64,000 bases of DNA from Arthrobacter sp. zg-Y844. Its GTDB lineage: Bacteria; Actinomycetota; Actinomycetes; Actinomycetales; Micrococcaceae. Position 1 is the first letter of the stretch; the number at the start of each line of letters is the position of its first letter. The notes below the pieces were generated by a model. That model was given only the letters and a program-made list of their open reading frames with translations, searched no databases and was not told where the DNA came from. Shown here one piece after another: positions 42,932 through 52,876 of this stretch. Made by a program: the position numbers and the translations under genes. Where the stretch lies: contig NZ_JANFLS010000001.1 of the NCBI RefSeq assembly GCF_024385465.1, positions 434,001 to 498,000 on the forward strand, given 5' to 3'.

Positions 42932-43921
42932 ATGAGTGAAGAACCGCAGACAGCCTGGCCCGTAGTCGAGACCCGCGGCACGCCCGAGCCCGCCGCCCTC
43001 GCCGACATCCTGCAACTGGCGTCCGCCGCGCAGGACTCGGACGGCAACCCGCCGCTGTCCGAGCAGACGCTCGTGGACCTGCGCTCCCCCGACGCCGATC
43101 CGGACACCCTCTCCGTCTTCACCACCTATGCCAGTGACTCCGGTTCCGACACCGGCAGCGGGCAATGGCTGGCCGGCGTCGCCGTCCTGGTATCCGAAAC
43201 TCCGCAGGATCCGGGGGTGCTGGAACTGGTGGTACACCCGAACTACCGTAACCAGGGCGTCGGCACGGCCCTTGCCGCCGCGGTCCAGGATGCGGTGCGG
43301 AACAGCCCGTCCACCGGCGACGGCGACCCCCGGCCCGCTGCCTGGTCGCACGGAAACCACGAGGCGGCCGTGGAGCTGGCGGCCCGCTTCGGCTACCGTC
43401 CCGTCCGTGACCTGTGGAAGATGCGACTGAGCCGGTCCAGCGCCTCGCTGCCCGAAACGCAGTTCCCCGCAGGGGTATCGGTGCGCCCCTTCGAACCCGG
43501 CCATGATGAGCGGGCCTGGCTGGACGTCAACGCCGCGGCCTTTGCCCACCACCCGGAGCAGGGCTCCATGAGCCTTGCCGATCTGCAGGCCCGCATGGAC
43601 GAGGACTGGTTTGACCCGGCCGGATTCCTCCTGGCCGTGGACGAGGAAGGCACGATCCTCGGATTCCACTGGACCAAGGTCCACCCCGGCACCGGAGGCC
43701 ACCCGCCCATCGGCGAGGTGTATGTGGTCGGCGTAAACCCCGAGGCACAGGGCCGGGGGCTCGGCAAAGCCCTGACGGTAGCCGGAATCCAGCACCTGCA
43801 CGCTGCGGGACTGGACGCCGTAATGCTGTACGTCGACGCCGACAACACCGCCGCCGTCGCCCTGTACCGCCGGCTCGGCTTCGTCCGCTGGGACCAGGAC
43901 GTAATGTACGCACCCGCATAG
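42932..43921 (+). CDS. mshD: Mycothiol synthase
   Basis: 329 residues with two GNAT domains (about 20-165 and 175-329). It acetylates Cys-GlcN-Ins, the last step of mycothiol synthesis. The acetyl-CoA loops are [15 protein letters not shown] in the first and [17 protein letters not shown] in the second, the latter being the active one in the family. TAGGCT at 42920-42925 lies six bases before the ATG and no ribosome site is seen, suggesting a leaderless mRNA. Confidence 0.93.
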   Translation: MSEEPQTAWPVVETRGTPEPAALADILQLASAAQDSDGNPPLSEQTLVDLRSPDADPDTLSVFTTYASDSGSDTGSGQWLAGVAVLVSETPQDPGVLELVVHPNYRNQGVGTALAAAVQDAVRNSPSTGDGDPRPAAWSHGNHEAAVELAARFGYRPVRDLWKMRLSRSSASLPETQFPAGVSVRPFEPGHDERAWLDVNAAAFAHHPEQGSMSLADLQARMDEDWFDPAGFLLAVDEEGTILGFHWTKVHPGTGGHPPIGEVYVVGVNPEAQGRGLGKALTVAGIQHLHAAGLDAVMLYVDADNTAAVALYRRLGFVRWDQDVMYAPA

Positions 43922-44010
43922 GGTGCGCAGCTTGTAATGTTGTTTGCAGGGCCAGGCGGTCCGCCCGTAACGCCTGCCCTGATCCGCCGCCAGCACCTCA
44001 GGGAGACACT

Positions 44011-46236
44011 ATGAGTTTCGATACCGACGCAGAGCCCCGCTCGACCTTCGGGTCCGCAGAGGCGATGTCGGCACCGCGGGCCACCCAGGACCGCATCGAC
44101 ATCCCGGACTTCGGTCCTGCCCTTGTTCCCAGCGGAGATATCACGCCGGAACGGTTCCTGGACCGGGAGATCAGCTGGCTGCACTTTAACGCCAGGGTCC
44201 TGGAACTCGCTGAAGACCCTGAGTTGTACCTGCTGGAACGGGTGAACTTCCTGTCCATCTTCGCCTCGAACCTGGACGAGTTCTTCATGGTCCGGGTAGC
44301 CGGCCTTAAGCGCCGCATCGCCACCGGACTGGCGGTTCCCTCCGCTGCAGGCCAGAGCCCGATTGAACAGCTCGAGGAAATCGTGGCGGCGGGCTACCGG
44401 CTGCAGCAGCGCCATGCGGACGTCTTCGCCAGCCAGATCCGGCCGGCGCTGGCGGAAGAGCAGATCTACCTGGTCAGCTGGGACGAACTGGACGACGCCG
44501 CCAAGGCGAGCCTGCACAAGCAGTTCGCTTCGAAGGTCTTCCCCATCCTGACTCCCCTTGCCGTGGACCCGGCCCACCCCTTCCCGTACATTTCCGGCCT
44601 CTCCCTGAACCTGGCCGTGGTGGTCCGCAACCCGGTCAGCGGCAAGGAATTCTTTGCACGCGTGAAGGTTCCGGACCAGCTCCCCCGCCTCATCTCCGTG
44701 GACGGGCCCCGCGCGGGCAACGTGGCCGGACGCACGGCCCGGTTCATCGCGCTTGAAGACATCATTGCCCAGCATCTGGACCAGCTCTTCCCGGGCATGG
44801 ACGTTATTGAGCACTACACGTTCCGCGTGACCCGCAACGAAGACCTCGAGGTGGAAGAGGACGACGCCGAGAACCTCCTGCAGGCCCTGGAAAAGGAACT
44901 GCTGCGGCGCCGCTTCGGGCCGCCCGTGCGCCTGGAAGTTACCCCGGAGATGAACCCGAATATCCGGGAACTGCTCGAACGCGAGCTGGGCGTGGAAGCG
45001 GACGAAGTCTATGTCCTGCCCGCGCCGCTGGACCTACGCGGCCTTTCCCCGATCAGTCGGATCGACCGGCCGGACCTGCACTATCCGAAGCAGGTGCCGC
45101 ACACCAACCGCCACCTGAAGGAGTCCGAGACTTCGAAGCCGGCGAACGTGTTCGCGGCCATGCGCCGTCGGGACATCCTCCTGCACCATCCGTACGATTC
45201 CTTCTCGACGTCCGTCCAGGCATTCCTGGAGCAGGCGGCCGCCGATCCGCGGGTGCAGGCCATCAAGCAGACGCTGTACCGCACCTCCGGCGATTCGCCC
45301 ATCGTTGACGCCCTGATCGACGCCGCCGAGGCCGGCAAGCAGGTCCTGGCACTGGTGGAAATCAAGGCCCGGTTCGACGAACAGGCCAACATTTCCTGGG
45401 CGCGCAAGCTGGAGCAGGCCGGTGTGCACGTGGTCTACGGCATCGTGGGCCTGAAGACGCACTGCAAGCTGTCCCTGGTGGTCCGGCAGGAAGTGGACGG
45501 GCTGCGCCGCTACTGCCATATCGGCACGGGCAACTACCATCCGCGCACCGCCCGCTACTACGAGGACCTGGGCCTGCTGACCGCCAATGAGCAGGTGGGC
45601 GAAGACCTGACGAAGCTGTTCAACCAGCTCTCCGGCTACGCGCCGAAGTCCACGTTCAAGCGGCTGCTCGTGGCTCCGCGCTCGGTCCGGTCCGGACTGA
45701 TTGACCGGATTGAGCGCGAGATCGCGAACAAGAAGGCCGGCCTCAGCGCACGCGTGATTATCAAGGTCAACTCCATGGTGGACGAGGCGATCATCGACTC
45801 CCTCTACCGTGCTTCCCAGGCCGGGGTCCGGGTGGACGTCATTGTCCGCGGAATCTGCTCGGTCCGTCCGGGTGTCCCCGGCCTGAGCGAGAACATCACC
45901 GTCCGCTCGGTGCTGGGCCGCTTCCTGGAGCACTCCCGGGTGTTCGCCTTTGCCAACGGCGGTGACCCGGTGGTCTTCATCGGATCGGCGGACATGATGC
46001 ACCGCAATCTGGACCGCCGCGTGGAGGCCCTGGTCCAGCTGGTGGCCCGCGACGACGTCGCCGACCTGATCGGCCTGATGGACCGGTACATGGATCCCGG
46101 CACGGCAAGTTGGCATCTGGATCCGGAGGGCGCCTGGATCCGCCACCACAAGGACGAGGAAGGCAACCCGCTGCAGGACGTGCAGTCCTGGCTGCTGGCG
46201 TCCCGTTCCCGCCAGCGCTCCGTGGCTCGTCGCTGA
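44011..46236 (+). CDS. ppk1: Polyphosphate kinase 1
   Basis: 741 residues. The PPK N and middle domains (about 40-340) precede two phospholipase-D-like catalytic domains. The autophosphorylated His lies in [10 protein letters not shown] (about residue 485), and the Arg of [13 protein letters not shown] follows. It makes polyphosphate from ATP reversibly. Start is ATG at 44011 with AGGGAGA upstream; TAATGT at 43935-43940 is a possible -10. It shares one base (TGATG) with the next gene. Confidence 0.97.
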   Translation: MSFDTDAEPRSTFGSAEAMSAPRATQDRIDIPDFGPALVPSGDITPERFLDREISWLHFNARVLELAEDPELYLLERVNFLSIFASNLDEFFMVRVAGLKRRIATGLAVPSAAGQSPIEQLEEIVAAGYRLQQRHADVFASQIRPALAEEQIYLVSWDELDDAAKASLHKQFASKVFPILTPLAVDPAHPFPYISGLSLNLAVVVRNPVSGKEFFARVKVPDQLPRLISVDGPRAGNVAGRTARFIALEDIIAQHLDQLFPGMDVIEHYTFRVTRNEDLEVEEDDAENLLQALEKELLRRRFGPPVRLEVTPEMNPNIRELLERELGVEADEVYVLPAPLDLRGLSPISRIDRPDLHYPKQVPHTNRHLKESETSKPANVFAAMRRRDILLHHPYDSFSTSVQAFLEQAAADPRVQAIKQTLYRTSGDSPIVDALIDAAEAGKQVLALVEIKARFDEQANISWARKLEQAGVHVVYGIVGLKTHCKLSLVVRQEVDGLRRYCHIGTGNYHPRTARYYEDLGLLTANEQVGEDLTKLFNQLSGYAPKSTFKRLLVAPRSVRSGLIDRIEREIANKKAGLSARVIIKVNSMVDEAIIDSLYRASQAGVRVDVIVRGICSVRPGVPGLSENITVRSVLGRFLEHSRVFAFANGGDPVVFIGSADMMHRNLDRRVEALVQLVARDDVADLIGLMDRYMDPGTASWHLDPEGAWIRHHKDEEGNPLQDVQSWLLASRSRQRSVARR

Positions 46237-47204
46237 TGGAAGCAATTCAGTCCCCCGCCGCCGCTCCGGTCCAGGAAGACACCCCTGTCAAGGTAGTGGC
46301 TGCGGGTGCCCTGTGCTGGCGCGAACGGGAGGGCAAGCTGCAGGTCCTCATGATCCACCGTCCCCGGTATGACGACTGGTCCTGGCCCAAGGGCAAGCTC
46401 GATGAAGGCGAAACCACTCCGGAATGCGCCGTGCGGGAGGTCCGTGAGGAAGTGGGCCTGAGGATCAGCCTCGGCATTCCGCTGCCCTCCACGCTCTACC
46501 CGGTGGCTTCGGGCATGAAGATGGTGCACTACTGGGCTTCCCACGTGGACTCGGACAAGGCACGCCCGGACGGCAAGGAAGTGGACGGCACACGCTGGTG
46601 CACCCCGGAGGAAGCCGCCGAGGCACTCACCAACCCCACGGACAGACTGCCGTTGAAGGAACTGGCGGCGGCCTGGAACGAGCAGCGCCTGAGGACCTGG
46701 CCGCTGATCATTGTCCGGCATGCCAAGGCCAAGCCCCGGTCCGCGTGGACCCGGGCAGAAGGCGAACGTCCGCTGGTAGCTACGGGCCTGCGGCAGGCCA
46801 TGGCGGTCTCCCGGCTGCTGGTGGCCTGGCGGCCCAAACGCGTGGTTTCCAGTCCCTGGGTGCGCTGCGTGCAGACCGTCCGCCCGTATGTGAAGGCGGA
46901 AGGCACCAAGTTCAAGACGGTTGACGCGCTTACCGAGCACAGTGCCAAGCGCAAGCCGGGCAAGGCCCGGAACGCCATTGAAGGCCTCTTCGACAAGGCC
47001 AAACCCGTGGCGGTGTGCACCCACCGGCCGGTGCTGCCCCTGGTCTTCGACGTGCTGGCGGGGCACATGCCCGTGGACATGGCCGACGGGCTGCCTGCCA
47101 AGGACCCGTACCTGGCACCCGGCGAGTCCGTGATCTGCCAGGTGAGCAGTGCGGATGAGGGACGGATTGTGTCCCTGGAAAAATACCGGGCCTTCGACGA
47201 CTAG
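46236..47204 (+). CDS. mutT1: NUDIX hydrolase fused to a histidine phosphatase (MutT1-like)
   Basis: 322 residues. The Nudix box runs from GKLDEGETTPE to REVREEVGL (about 49-71). The second half is a phosphoglycerate-mutase-like phosphatase with RHAKAK (about 160-165) and later THRP. This domain order and position directly after ppk match mycobacterial MutT1, which hydrolyses 8-oxo-GTP and 8-oxo-dGTP and diadenosine polyphosphates. The ATG at 46236 overlaps the ppk1 stop, so it is coupled. Confidence 0.9.
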   Translation: MEAIQSPAAAPVQEDTPVKVVAAGALCWREREGKLQVLMIHRPRYDDWSWPKGKLDEGETTPECAVREVREEVGLRISLGIPLPSTLYPVASGMKMVHYWASHVDSDKARPDGKEVDGTRWCTPEEAAEALTNPTDRLPLKELAAAWNEQRLRTWPLIIVRHAKAKPRSAWTRAEGERPLVATGLRQAMAVSRLLVAWRPKRVVSSPWVRCVQTVRPYVKAEGTKFKTVDALTEHSAKRKPGKARNAIEGLFDKAKPVAVCTHRPVLPLVFDVLAGHMPVDMADGLPAKDPYLAPGESVICQVSSADEGRIVSLEKYRAFDD

Positions 47205-47269
47205 CACCGGCTGACCAGGGGCCGTTGTGGCACGCCTCGCATTCCCCCTGCCCGCGTGCCGACCTGAAC

Positions 47270-47275
47270 TAGACT
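47270..47275 (+). promoter_or_regulatory. -10 element of thyA
   Basis: TAGACT lies six bases before the GTG of thyA, which has no ribosome site. This spacing would put the transcription start at the start codon. Confidence 0.5.
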
Positions 47276-47281
47276 GGCCGG

Positions 47282-48085
47282 GTGAGCATTCCTACCCCGT
47301 ATGAAGACCTGCTGCGCGACGTCATGGCCAACGGAACGCAGAAATCGGACCGCACCGGTACCGGCACGCGCAGCGTGTTCGGCCGCCAGATGCGCTTCGA
47401 CCTGAGCGAGTCCTTTCCGCTGATCACCACCAAGCGGGTGCACTTCAAATCCGTGGCCCTTGAGCTGCTCTGGTTCCTGCGCGGCGACTCCAATGTGCGC
47501 TGGCTGCAGGAACAAGGTGTCAGCATCTGGGATGAGTGGGCGGACGAGGACGGCGAGCTCGGCCCGGTCTACGGCGTCCAGTGGCGCTCCTGGCCCACAC
47601 CCGACGGCGGGCATATCGACCAGATTGCGAAACTGGTCGAAGGCATCCGGAAGAACCCGGATTCCCGCCGCCACATCGTCACGGCCTGGAACCCGGCCGA
47701 AGTGGAGAACATGGCCCTGCCGCCCTGCCACGCCCTGTTCCAGTTCTACGTGGCGGACGGGAAGCTGTCCTGCCAGCTGTACCAGCGCTCCGCGGACACC
47801 TTCCTCGGGGTCCCGTTCAACATCGCCTCCTACGCGCTCCTCACGTTGATGGTGGCCCAGCAGACCGGGCTGGAGCCCGGCGAATTTGTCTGGAGCGGCG
47901 GCGACGTCCACATTTACGACAACCATGTGGACCAGGTCCGTGAACAGCTCAGCCGGGAGCCCTTCCCGTACCCGAAGCTGCGGATCCGCCGTACTCCCGA
48001 GAGCATCTTCGACTACACCCTTGAGGACTTCGAGGTCCTCGATTACCGGCACCACCCCGGTATCAAAGCTCCGATCGCCGTTTGA
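47282..48085 (+). CDS. thyA: Thymidylate synthase
   Basis: 267 residues. Converts dUMP to dTMP using methylene-tetrahydrofolate. The nucleophilic Cys is in [13 protein letters not shown] (about residue 145), dUMP-contacting [13 protein letters not shown] follows, and the C terminus ends APIAV. Start is GTG at 47282, fixed by homology and by TAGACT six bases upstream. It is followed by folA after ten bases, which recycles the dihydrofolate it makes. Confidence 0.98.
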   Translation: MSIPTPYEDLLRDVMANGTQKSDRTGTGTRSVFGRQMRFDLSESFPLITTKRVHFKSVALELLWFLRGDSNVRWLQEQGVSIWDEWADEDGELGPVYGVQWRSWPTPDGGHIDQIAKLVEGIRKNPDSRRHIVTAWNPAEVENMALPPCHALFQFYVADGKLSCQLYQRSADTFLGVPFNIASYALLTLMVAQQTGLEPGEFVWSGGDVHIYDNHVDQVREQLSREPFPYPKLRIRRTPESIFDYTLEDFEVLDYRHHPGIKAPIAV

Positions 48086-48095
48086 GAGGACAACC

Positions 48096-48806
48096 ATGAC
48101 CGAGTCCCTTCCCGTAACAACTACTGCCGCCCCGGCCGGCCCCACCCGTTACTTCCCGGTAGGCGGCGGCTCCGGTGAGGGCGCGGACCTGGGCCAGGTC
48201 CTCCAGGAGCGCGGCACGGTACCCGAGGGTGAACCCGTCATTGGCATGGTGTGGGCCCAGACCGTTGACGGCGTCATCGGACGCGACGGCGGCATGCCGT
48301 GGCACCTGCCCGAGGACATGGCGCACTTCAAGGCGACGACGGCGGGACACCCGGTCATCATGGGCCGCCGCACCTGGGAGTCCTTCCCTGCTGCCTACCG
48401 TCCGCTGCCCGGGCGGACAAACATCATCGTGTCCTCCAGTGCCGCACTGCGGGACGAAGCCGCGGAGGCCGGCGCCGTCGTCGTCGGCTCCCTCGAGGAT
48501 GCCCTGCCCCTGGCCCGAACCAGTTCCGGGAGCACGGAAATCTGGATCATCGGAGGTGCACAGCTGTATGAAGCAGCCGTTTCCGTGGCCAATACCGCGG
48601 TGGTGACGGTCATCGACGTGGAAACCGAAGGCGACACGTTCGCCCCGGCACTGGGCCAGGACTGGACCTTCAGCGGTGTCAGTCCTGCCGCCGACTGGTA
48701 CACGTCTTCCAACGGCACCCGCTACCGGATTGCCCTCTGGACACGGGACCGCGGGGAAGACGACCGTGACGGACACAACCAAGACGCGGCGGACCCGCTG
48801 GCCTAG
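48096..48806 (+). CDS. folA: Dihydrofolate reductase with N-terminal extension
   Basis: 236 residues. The DHFR domain starts near residue 49 ([14 protein letters not shown]) and continues with [34 protein letters not shown] and [12 protein letters not shown]. The first 48 residues are a Thr/Pro/Gly-rich extension not usual for DHFR. The ATG at 48096 has GAGAGGA five bases upstream, so the extension is probably real. Usual DHFR is about 160 residues. Cotranscribed with thyA. Confidence 0.93.
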   Translation: MTESLPVTTTAAPAGPTRYFPVGGGSGEGADLGQVLQERGTVPEGEPVIGMVWAQTVDGVIGRDGGMPWHLPEDMAHFKATTAGHPVIMGRRTWESFPAAYRPLPGRTNIIVSSSAALRDEAAEAGAVVVGSLEDALPLARTSSGSTEIWIIGGAQLYEAAVSVANTAVVTVIDVETEGDTFAPALGQDWTFSGVSPAADWYTSSNGTRYRIALWTRDRGEDDRDGHNQDAADPLA

Positions 48807-48816
48807 AGTGGAAACC

Positions 48817-49959
48817 ATGACTTCTTCCTCCATTCCCGCTTTTCCCAGTGCAGGTTTCGTCGGCTGGCGCGGCATGGTCGGTTCCGTCCTGATGCAGCGC
48901 ATGCAGGACGAGGGCGACTTCGAGCTGGTCAACCCGGTGTTCTTCTCGACCTCCAACGCCGGCGGCAACGCGCCGTCCTTCGCGGCCGGAGCTGAACCGC
49001 TGCAGGATGCGTACGACGTCGACGCGCTGGCCAAGCTGCCGATCATCGTCACCGCCCAGGGCGGCGACTATACGGCGGAGATCTTCCCGAAGCTGCGCGC
49101 CGCCGGCTGGGACGGCATCTGGATTGACGCCGCTTCCACGCTGCGCATGGACGACGACGCGATCATCGTGCTGGATCCGGTCAACCGTGACGTGATTGAC
49201 GCGGGCCTGGCCCGCGGCGTGAAGAACTTCGTGGGTGGAAACTGCACCGTGTCCTGCATGCTGATGGGCCTCGGCGGACTGTTCCGCAACGGCCTGGTCG
49301 AGTGGGGCACGTCCATGACCTACCAGGCAGCCTCCGGCGGCGGCGCCCGGCACATGCGTGAACTGCTGAACCAGTTCGGTGCGCTGAACGCTGCGGTGGC
49401 GCCCAACCTCGCCGATCCGGCGTCGGCCATCCTGGAGATTGACCGCGCCGTCCTGGCCCAGCAGAAAAACCCGTCCATGGACTCCTCCCAGTTCGGCGTG
49501 CCGCTGGCCGGTTCGGTGATCCCCTGGATCGATGCGGACCTCGGTAACGGCATGTCCAAGGAAGAGTGGAAGGGCGGTGCGGAAACCAACAAGATCCTGG
49601 GCCGCGGGACCGACGGACGGATACCGTTTGACGGGCTGTGCGTTCGGATCGGCGCCATGCGTTCCCACTCCCAGGCCCTGACCCTGAAGCTGACCGAGGA
49701 CCTTTCCGTGGCCGAGATCGAGAAGATCATCGACGCGGACAATGAATGGTCCAAGGTGGTGCCCAATACCAAGGAAGCCACCATGGTCGAGCTGACTCCG
49801 GTGGCGGTCACCGGCACGCTGGACATCCCGGTGGGCCGCATCCGCAAGCTGGAAATGGGTCCGGAGTACATCAGCGCCTTCACCATCGGCGACCAGCTGC
49901 TCTGGGGCGCCGCCGAACCGCTGCGCCGGATGCTGCGCATCGCCACCGGCAACCTCTGA
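48817..49959 (+). CDS. asd: Aspartate-semialdehyde dehydrogenase, proteobacterial type
   Basis: 380 residues. Reduces aspartyl phosphate in the Lys/Met/Thr/DAP pathway. The catalytic Cys is in [11 protein letters not shown] (about 145-150), and [13 protein letters not shown] and the HSQA segment are intact. The sequence is close to the enterobacterial enzyme ([14 protein letters not shown] start, AEPLRRMLR end) rather than the shorter form linked to ask in most Actinobacteria. Start is ATG at 48817; TAGAGT lies seven bases before it and there is no ribosome site. Confidence 0.96.
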   Translation: MTSSSIPAFPSAGFVGWRGMVGSVLMQRMQDEGDFELVNPVFFSTSNAGGNAPSFAAGAEPLQDAYDVDALAKLPIIVTAQGGDYTAEIFPKLRAAGWDGIWIDAASTLRMDDDAIIVLDPVNRDVIDAGLARGVKNFVGGNCTVSCMLMGLGGLFRNGLVEWGTSMTYQAASGGGARHMRELLNQFGALNAAVAPNLADPASAILEIDRAVLAQQKNPSMDSSQFGVPLAGSVIPWIDADLGNGMSKEEWKGGAETNKILGRGTDGRIPFDGLCVRIGAMRSHSQALTLKLTEDLSVAEIEKIIDADNEWSKVVPNTKEATMVELTPVAVTGTLDIPVGRIRKLEMGPEYISAFTIGDQLLWGAAEPLRRMLRIATGNL

Positions 49960-49976
49960 TTCTCGGTTCCCGTACC

Positions 49977-50003
49977 GGGTCCGCTCCCCCGTGGAGCGGA
50001 CCC
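49977..50003 (+). terminator. Hairpin after asd
   Basis: A perfect 11-bp GC-rich stem (49977-49987 with 49993-50003) and five-base loop start 18 bases after the asd stop. No T-run follows. Confidence 0.55.
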
Positions 50004-50097
50004 GCGCTGCGTTAACGGGCGTTGGTTCCCAAAACCGGTTGGCGGCTTGAAACCGGGATGCCTGAAAAATGTCAGTGCCGGGTGGCATGTTGTCCGC

Positions 50098-50604
50098 ATG
50101 GAGAAGCAAAGCGTGGATCTCGTCCTTAACACTTTCTTCGCCTTCAGCTGTGCCGGCAAGCAGACCCCCACCCGCGCCCGCTATCTCCGCGTGGCGCTCC
50201 AGCTGCGCCGGTATCTCGAGGCCGAGGGCGCACGCATCCTCTGCGCCGAGGACCAGGCGCTGCTGGCGCTTGAGCGGAGCCTTGAGCCGGAAGCGGCCTT
50301 CGCCCGGCTGTTCGGCGCCCACGAGCTCGCCTATGCCCTCAGCGGTTTCCTGGAGCCGGAGTGGCTGCTGCCTGATCTGCAGGACCGGCGCACCCAGGTG
50401 GCCCTGACGCCCCGGCTGATCCAGTGGCTGTGCAACAGCTGCCTGCTGGATCCGGGCCGGGACCGCCCGGCCATCCGGAGTGCGCGGGCAGCGGCTGCCG
50501 AGGCACGGAAAGGCCCTGCGCGGAAGGGACCTGCACGCAAGGGGTTTGCGGAGGAAGGACCTGGACCGCCGGGACCCGCGCTCGGCGACAATCCCGGCGG
50601 CTGA
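50098..50604 (+). CDS. Unrecognised protein with ARKGP repeats
   Basis: 168 residues. The N-terminal part (1-130) is predicted helical, starting with FFAFSCAGKQTPTRARYLRVALQ, with no membrane helix and no known domain. The C terminus has three tandem units ARKGP-ARKGP-ARKGF (50503-50547) and then Pro/Gly-rich sequence. I chose ATG at 50098; an upstream in-frame ATG at 50047 is less likely. It converges with murB, 21 bases apart. Codon use resembles its neighbours. Confidence 0.6.
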   Translation: MEKQSVDLVLNTFFAFSCAGKQTPTRARYLRVALQLRRYLEAEGARILCAEDQALLALERSLEPEAAFARLFGAHELAYALSGFLEPEWLLPDLQDRRTQVALTPRLIQWLCNSCLLDPGRDRPAIRSARAAAAEARKGPARKGPARKGFAEEGPGPPGPALGDNPGG

Positions 50605-50625
50605 GTCCTGCCGTGCCCCAGACCG

Positions 50626-51699
50626 CTACAGCGCGCAGTTCACCAGCAGGGGCTCGGGGTGGAGCCGGATGCCGAAAGCCTTCTCCACGCCGGCAGCAAC
50701 CGCACGGGCCACCACCAGCAGGTCCTCGGCGGAGGCGTCGCCGCGGTTGGTGACGGCCAGGGTGTGCTTGGTGGACAGCGAGGCCCGCCCGCCGGTGCCG
50801 TCCTCGGGGGCCAGCCCGAAGCCCTTGCGGAAACCGGCGTGGCTGATCAGCCACGCGGCGCTGAGCTTCACCTTGCCGGGTTCCGCCACCGGGTAGCGGG
50901 GAGCGTCTGCCGGCAGCGCGGCTGCGGTTTCCTCATCAACGATGGGGTTGGTGAAGAACGAACCGGTGCTGTAGGTGTCCGGGTCCGAGGCGTCCAGGAC
51001 CATGCCCTTCCCCGCCCGCAGCCGGAGGACTTCGCGGCGCACGTCCACGGCGTCGGCACGCTCGCCGATCTCCACTCCCAGAGCCCGGGCGAGCTCGGCG
51101 TAGCGGACCGGAGCGCTGGTGGACCCCTTGGAGAGGGCGAACTCCACGGTCAGCACCACGTAGCGGGGAGAGCCGTTTTTCGTGCTCCGCTTGAGCACCG
51201 AATCCCGGTAGCCGAATTCGAGATCGGCGTTGGCGAATTCCACTACCGTGCGCTCTGTGCGGTCCCAGGCCCGCACCGAAGTGATGGCCTGCGAGACGTC
51301 GGCGCCGTAGGCACCCACGTTCTGCACCGGCGTCGCTCCGGCCAGCCCCGGAATACCGGAAAGCGCCTCCAGGCCGGAGTAGCCCTCCGACAGGGTGTAC
51401 GCCACCAGTTCGTCCCACGGGTGCCCGGCCTCTGCGCGCAGGACGGCAGTTCCGTCCCCGGCCTCCCGGATGTCCAGTCCGCGGCTGGCAATGTGGATGA
51501 CGGCGCCGTCGAAACCTTCGTCGGAGATCAACAGGTTGGAACCGCCGCCGATGATGAGCAGCGGCTCCCCGGCCTCATCCGCGGCGCGGACGGCGATGAT
51601 GAGTTCGTCTTCGGTTTCTGCTTCCAGGTAGCGGCGGGCCGGTCCGCCTACGCGTGCGGTGGTCAGGGATGCCAGCGGCATCCGGGTCAAAGCAGTCAC
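50626..51699 (-). CDS. murB: UDP-N-acetylenolpyruvoylglucosamine reductase
   Basis: 357 residues. FAD-binding domain (about 5-185, with IGGGSNLLISD and VGAYGADVSQ) and the MurB C-terminal domain. YSTGSFFTNP (about 245-255) supplies the catalytic Ser; the Glu is in RLHPEPLL. Makes UDP-N-acetylmuramate for peptidoglycan. The start GTG at 51699 overlaps the stop of the upstream dehydratase (GTGA), so longer frames are rejected. Confidence 0.96.
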   Translation of the reverse strand: MTALTRMPLASLTTARVGGPARRYLEAETEDELIIAVRAADEAGEPLLIIGGGSNLLISDEGFDGAVIHIASRGLDIREAGDGTAVLRAEAGHPWDELVAYTLSEGYSGLEALSGIPGLAGATPVQNVGAYGADVSQAITSVRAWDRTERTVVEFANADLEFGYRDSVLKRSTKNGSPRYVVLTVEFALSKGSTSAPVRYAELARALGVEIGERADAVDVRREVLRLRAGKGMVLDASDPDTYSTGSFFTNPIVDEETAAALPADAPRYPVAEPGKVKLSAAWLISHAGFRKGFGLAPEDGTGGRASLSTKHTLAVTNRGDASAEDLLVVARAVAAGVEKAFGIRLHPEPLLVNCAL

Positions 51700-52127
51700 C
51701 AGACCCGCACCACTGCCTGTGCCTTGACCAGCACCTTCTGTCCGTTGAAGGTCACGGTGAGATCCACGCGTGCCGTCGAGTTGTCCGCGTCGATGGCGCC
51801 GATGACACCGGCAACCTCCACGACCGCCCCGGGGGCGCCGTCGATGTCCTCCACCAGGACGGGACGGGTGAACCGCGTCTGGTAGTCGATCACTGCTCCC
51901 GGATCTCCGATCCAGTCGCTCACCAGCTGGACTGCGGTGCCCATGGTGAACATGCCGTGCGCTATGACGCCGGGCAGTTCCACCTCGCGGGCGAAGCGCT
52001 CGTTCCAATGGATGGGGTTGAAATCTCCGGAGGCACCGGCGTAGCGGACGAGGTCGGCGCGGGAGATTTCCAGCGCCGCGGAACCGATTTCGGCACCCTT
52101 GGACAGTTCACTCAGTGCAATGGACAT
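51696..52127 (-). CDS. MaoC/HadB-like hotdog dehydratase
   Basis: 143 residues of the hotdog fold. The catalytic Asp-His pair is visible in ASGDFNPIHWNERFA (about 33-47), the hydratase-2 motif. In mycobacteria HadB pairs with HadA or HadC as (3R)-hydroxyacyl-ACP dehydratase. It follows the HadA-like gene and overlaps murB. Arthrobacter makes no mycolic acids, so the substrate is uncertain. Confidence 0.88.
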   Translation of the reverse strand: MSIALSELSKGAEIGSAALEISRADLVRYAGASGDFNPIHWNERFAREVELPGVIAHGMFTMGTAVQLVSDWIGDPGAVIDYQTRFTRPVLVEDIDGAPGAVVEVAGVIGAIDADNSTARVDLTVTFNGQKVLVKAQAVVRVW

Positions 52128-52132
52128 AGCGG

Positions 52133-52582
52133 TTACTGCCCCTCTCCGCGGACGAGGATGGATGAAAGGGTGGTGGCTACCTGCTCGCCCTCGGTTGTGG
52201 AAATTTCCGCACGGGTGGTGATCAGGGCGCCGTCGCCCATAGCCCGCACGGAGTCCACGTGCAGCTCGGCCACCAGCTCGTCTCCGGCCACGATGGGACG
52301 GTGGTGGGTGAAGCGCTGATCGGCATGGACCACCCGGGAGAAGTCGATGCCTGCATCGGGATCGGCAACCAGCAGCGCGTCGGCACGCTGGGCAACGATG
52401 ATGGCGAAGGTGGGCGGGGCAACGAGGTCTGCGTAGCCCAGGTCCTGGGCGCGGGCGACGTCGAAGTGGGCCGGGTTGGTGGCCTTGACGGCCGCAGCGA
52501 ATTCGCGGATCTTCTCGCGGCCCACGGAGTACGCTGCCCCTGCCGGGTACGTGCGTCCCTGGAGTTGGGGGTTGATGCTCAT
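52133..52582 (-). CDS. HadA-like hotdog protein (UPF0336)
   Basis: 149 residues. N-terminal MaoC-like half: REKIREFAAAVKATNPAHFD and DLVAPPTFAIIVAQ. It lacks the catalytic DxxxxH of its neighbour, as HadA-type subunits do. The start ATG at 52582 overlaps the stop of the small membrane protein by four bases. Probably a heterodimer with the HadB-like protein. Confidence 0.88.
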   Translation of the reverse strand: MSINPQLQGRTYPAGAAYSVGREKIREFAAAVKATNPAHFDVARAQDLGYADLVAPPTFAIIVAQRADALLVADPDAGIDFSRVVHADQRFTHHRPIVAGDELVAELHVDSVRAMGDGALITTRAEISTTEGEQVATTLSSILVRGEGQ

Positions 52583-52818
52583 TTTTTGCCCTCCATGCCC
52601 TTGATGCGGCTCCGGGTGTCCCTGGCGCGGATCACCATACCGCTCAGGTGCGTGCTCAGGCCCACCACAATCAGGGGAAGGGCGATGTACATCAGGACCT
52701 GGTTGTCCAGGACAGCTCCCAGAAGTACCAGCAGCACCCCGAGGCCGCTGAGCGCCAGGGCGCTCACGACAAGTTTCCGGTAGAGGGGCGAGCCGGTTTC
52801 CCAAGGGGTATTTAGCAT
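52579..52818 (-). CDS. Small two-helix membrane protein
   Basis: 79 residues, with two membrane helices (about 16-36 and 41-60) and a basic C terminus RDTRSRIKGMEGKK. The family is not recognised. TATTCT lies six bases before the ATG at 52818 with no ribosome site, suggesting a leaderless transcript that begins the operon of the two dehydratase genes and murB. Its stop overlaps the HadA-like start. Confidence 0.75.
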   Translation of the reverse strand: MLNTPWETGSPLYRKLVVSALALSGLGVLLVLLGAVLDNQVLMYIALPLIVVGLSTHLSGMVIRARDTRSRIKGMEGKK

Positions 52819-52876
52819 GTCTTCAGAATACAGGCGCGGGCGGGAAGGGCCCGAAACGGTGCGCGCGCGGTTCCCG

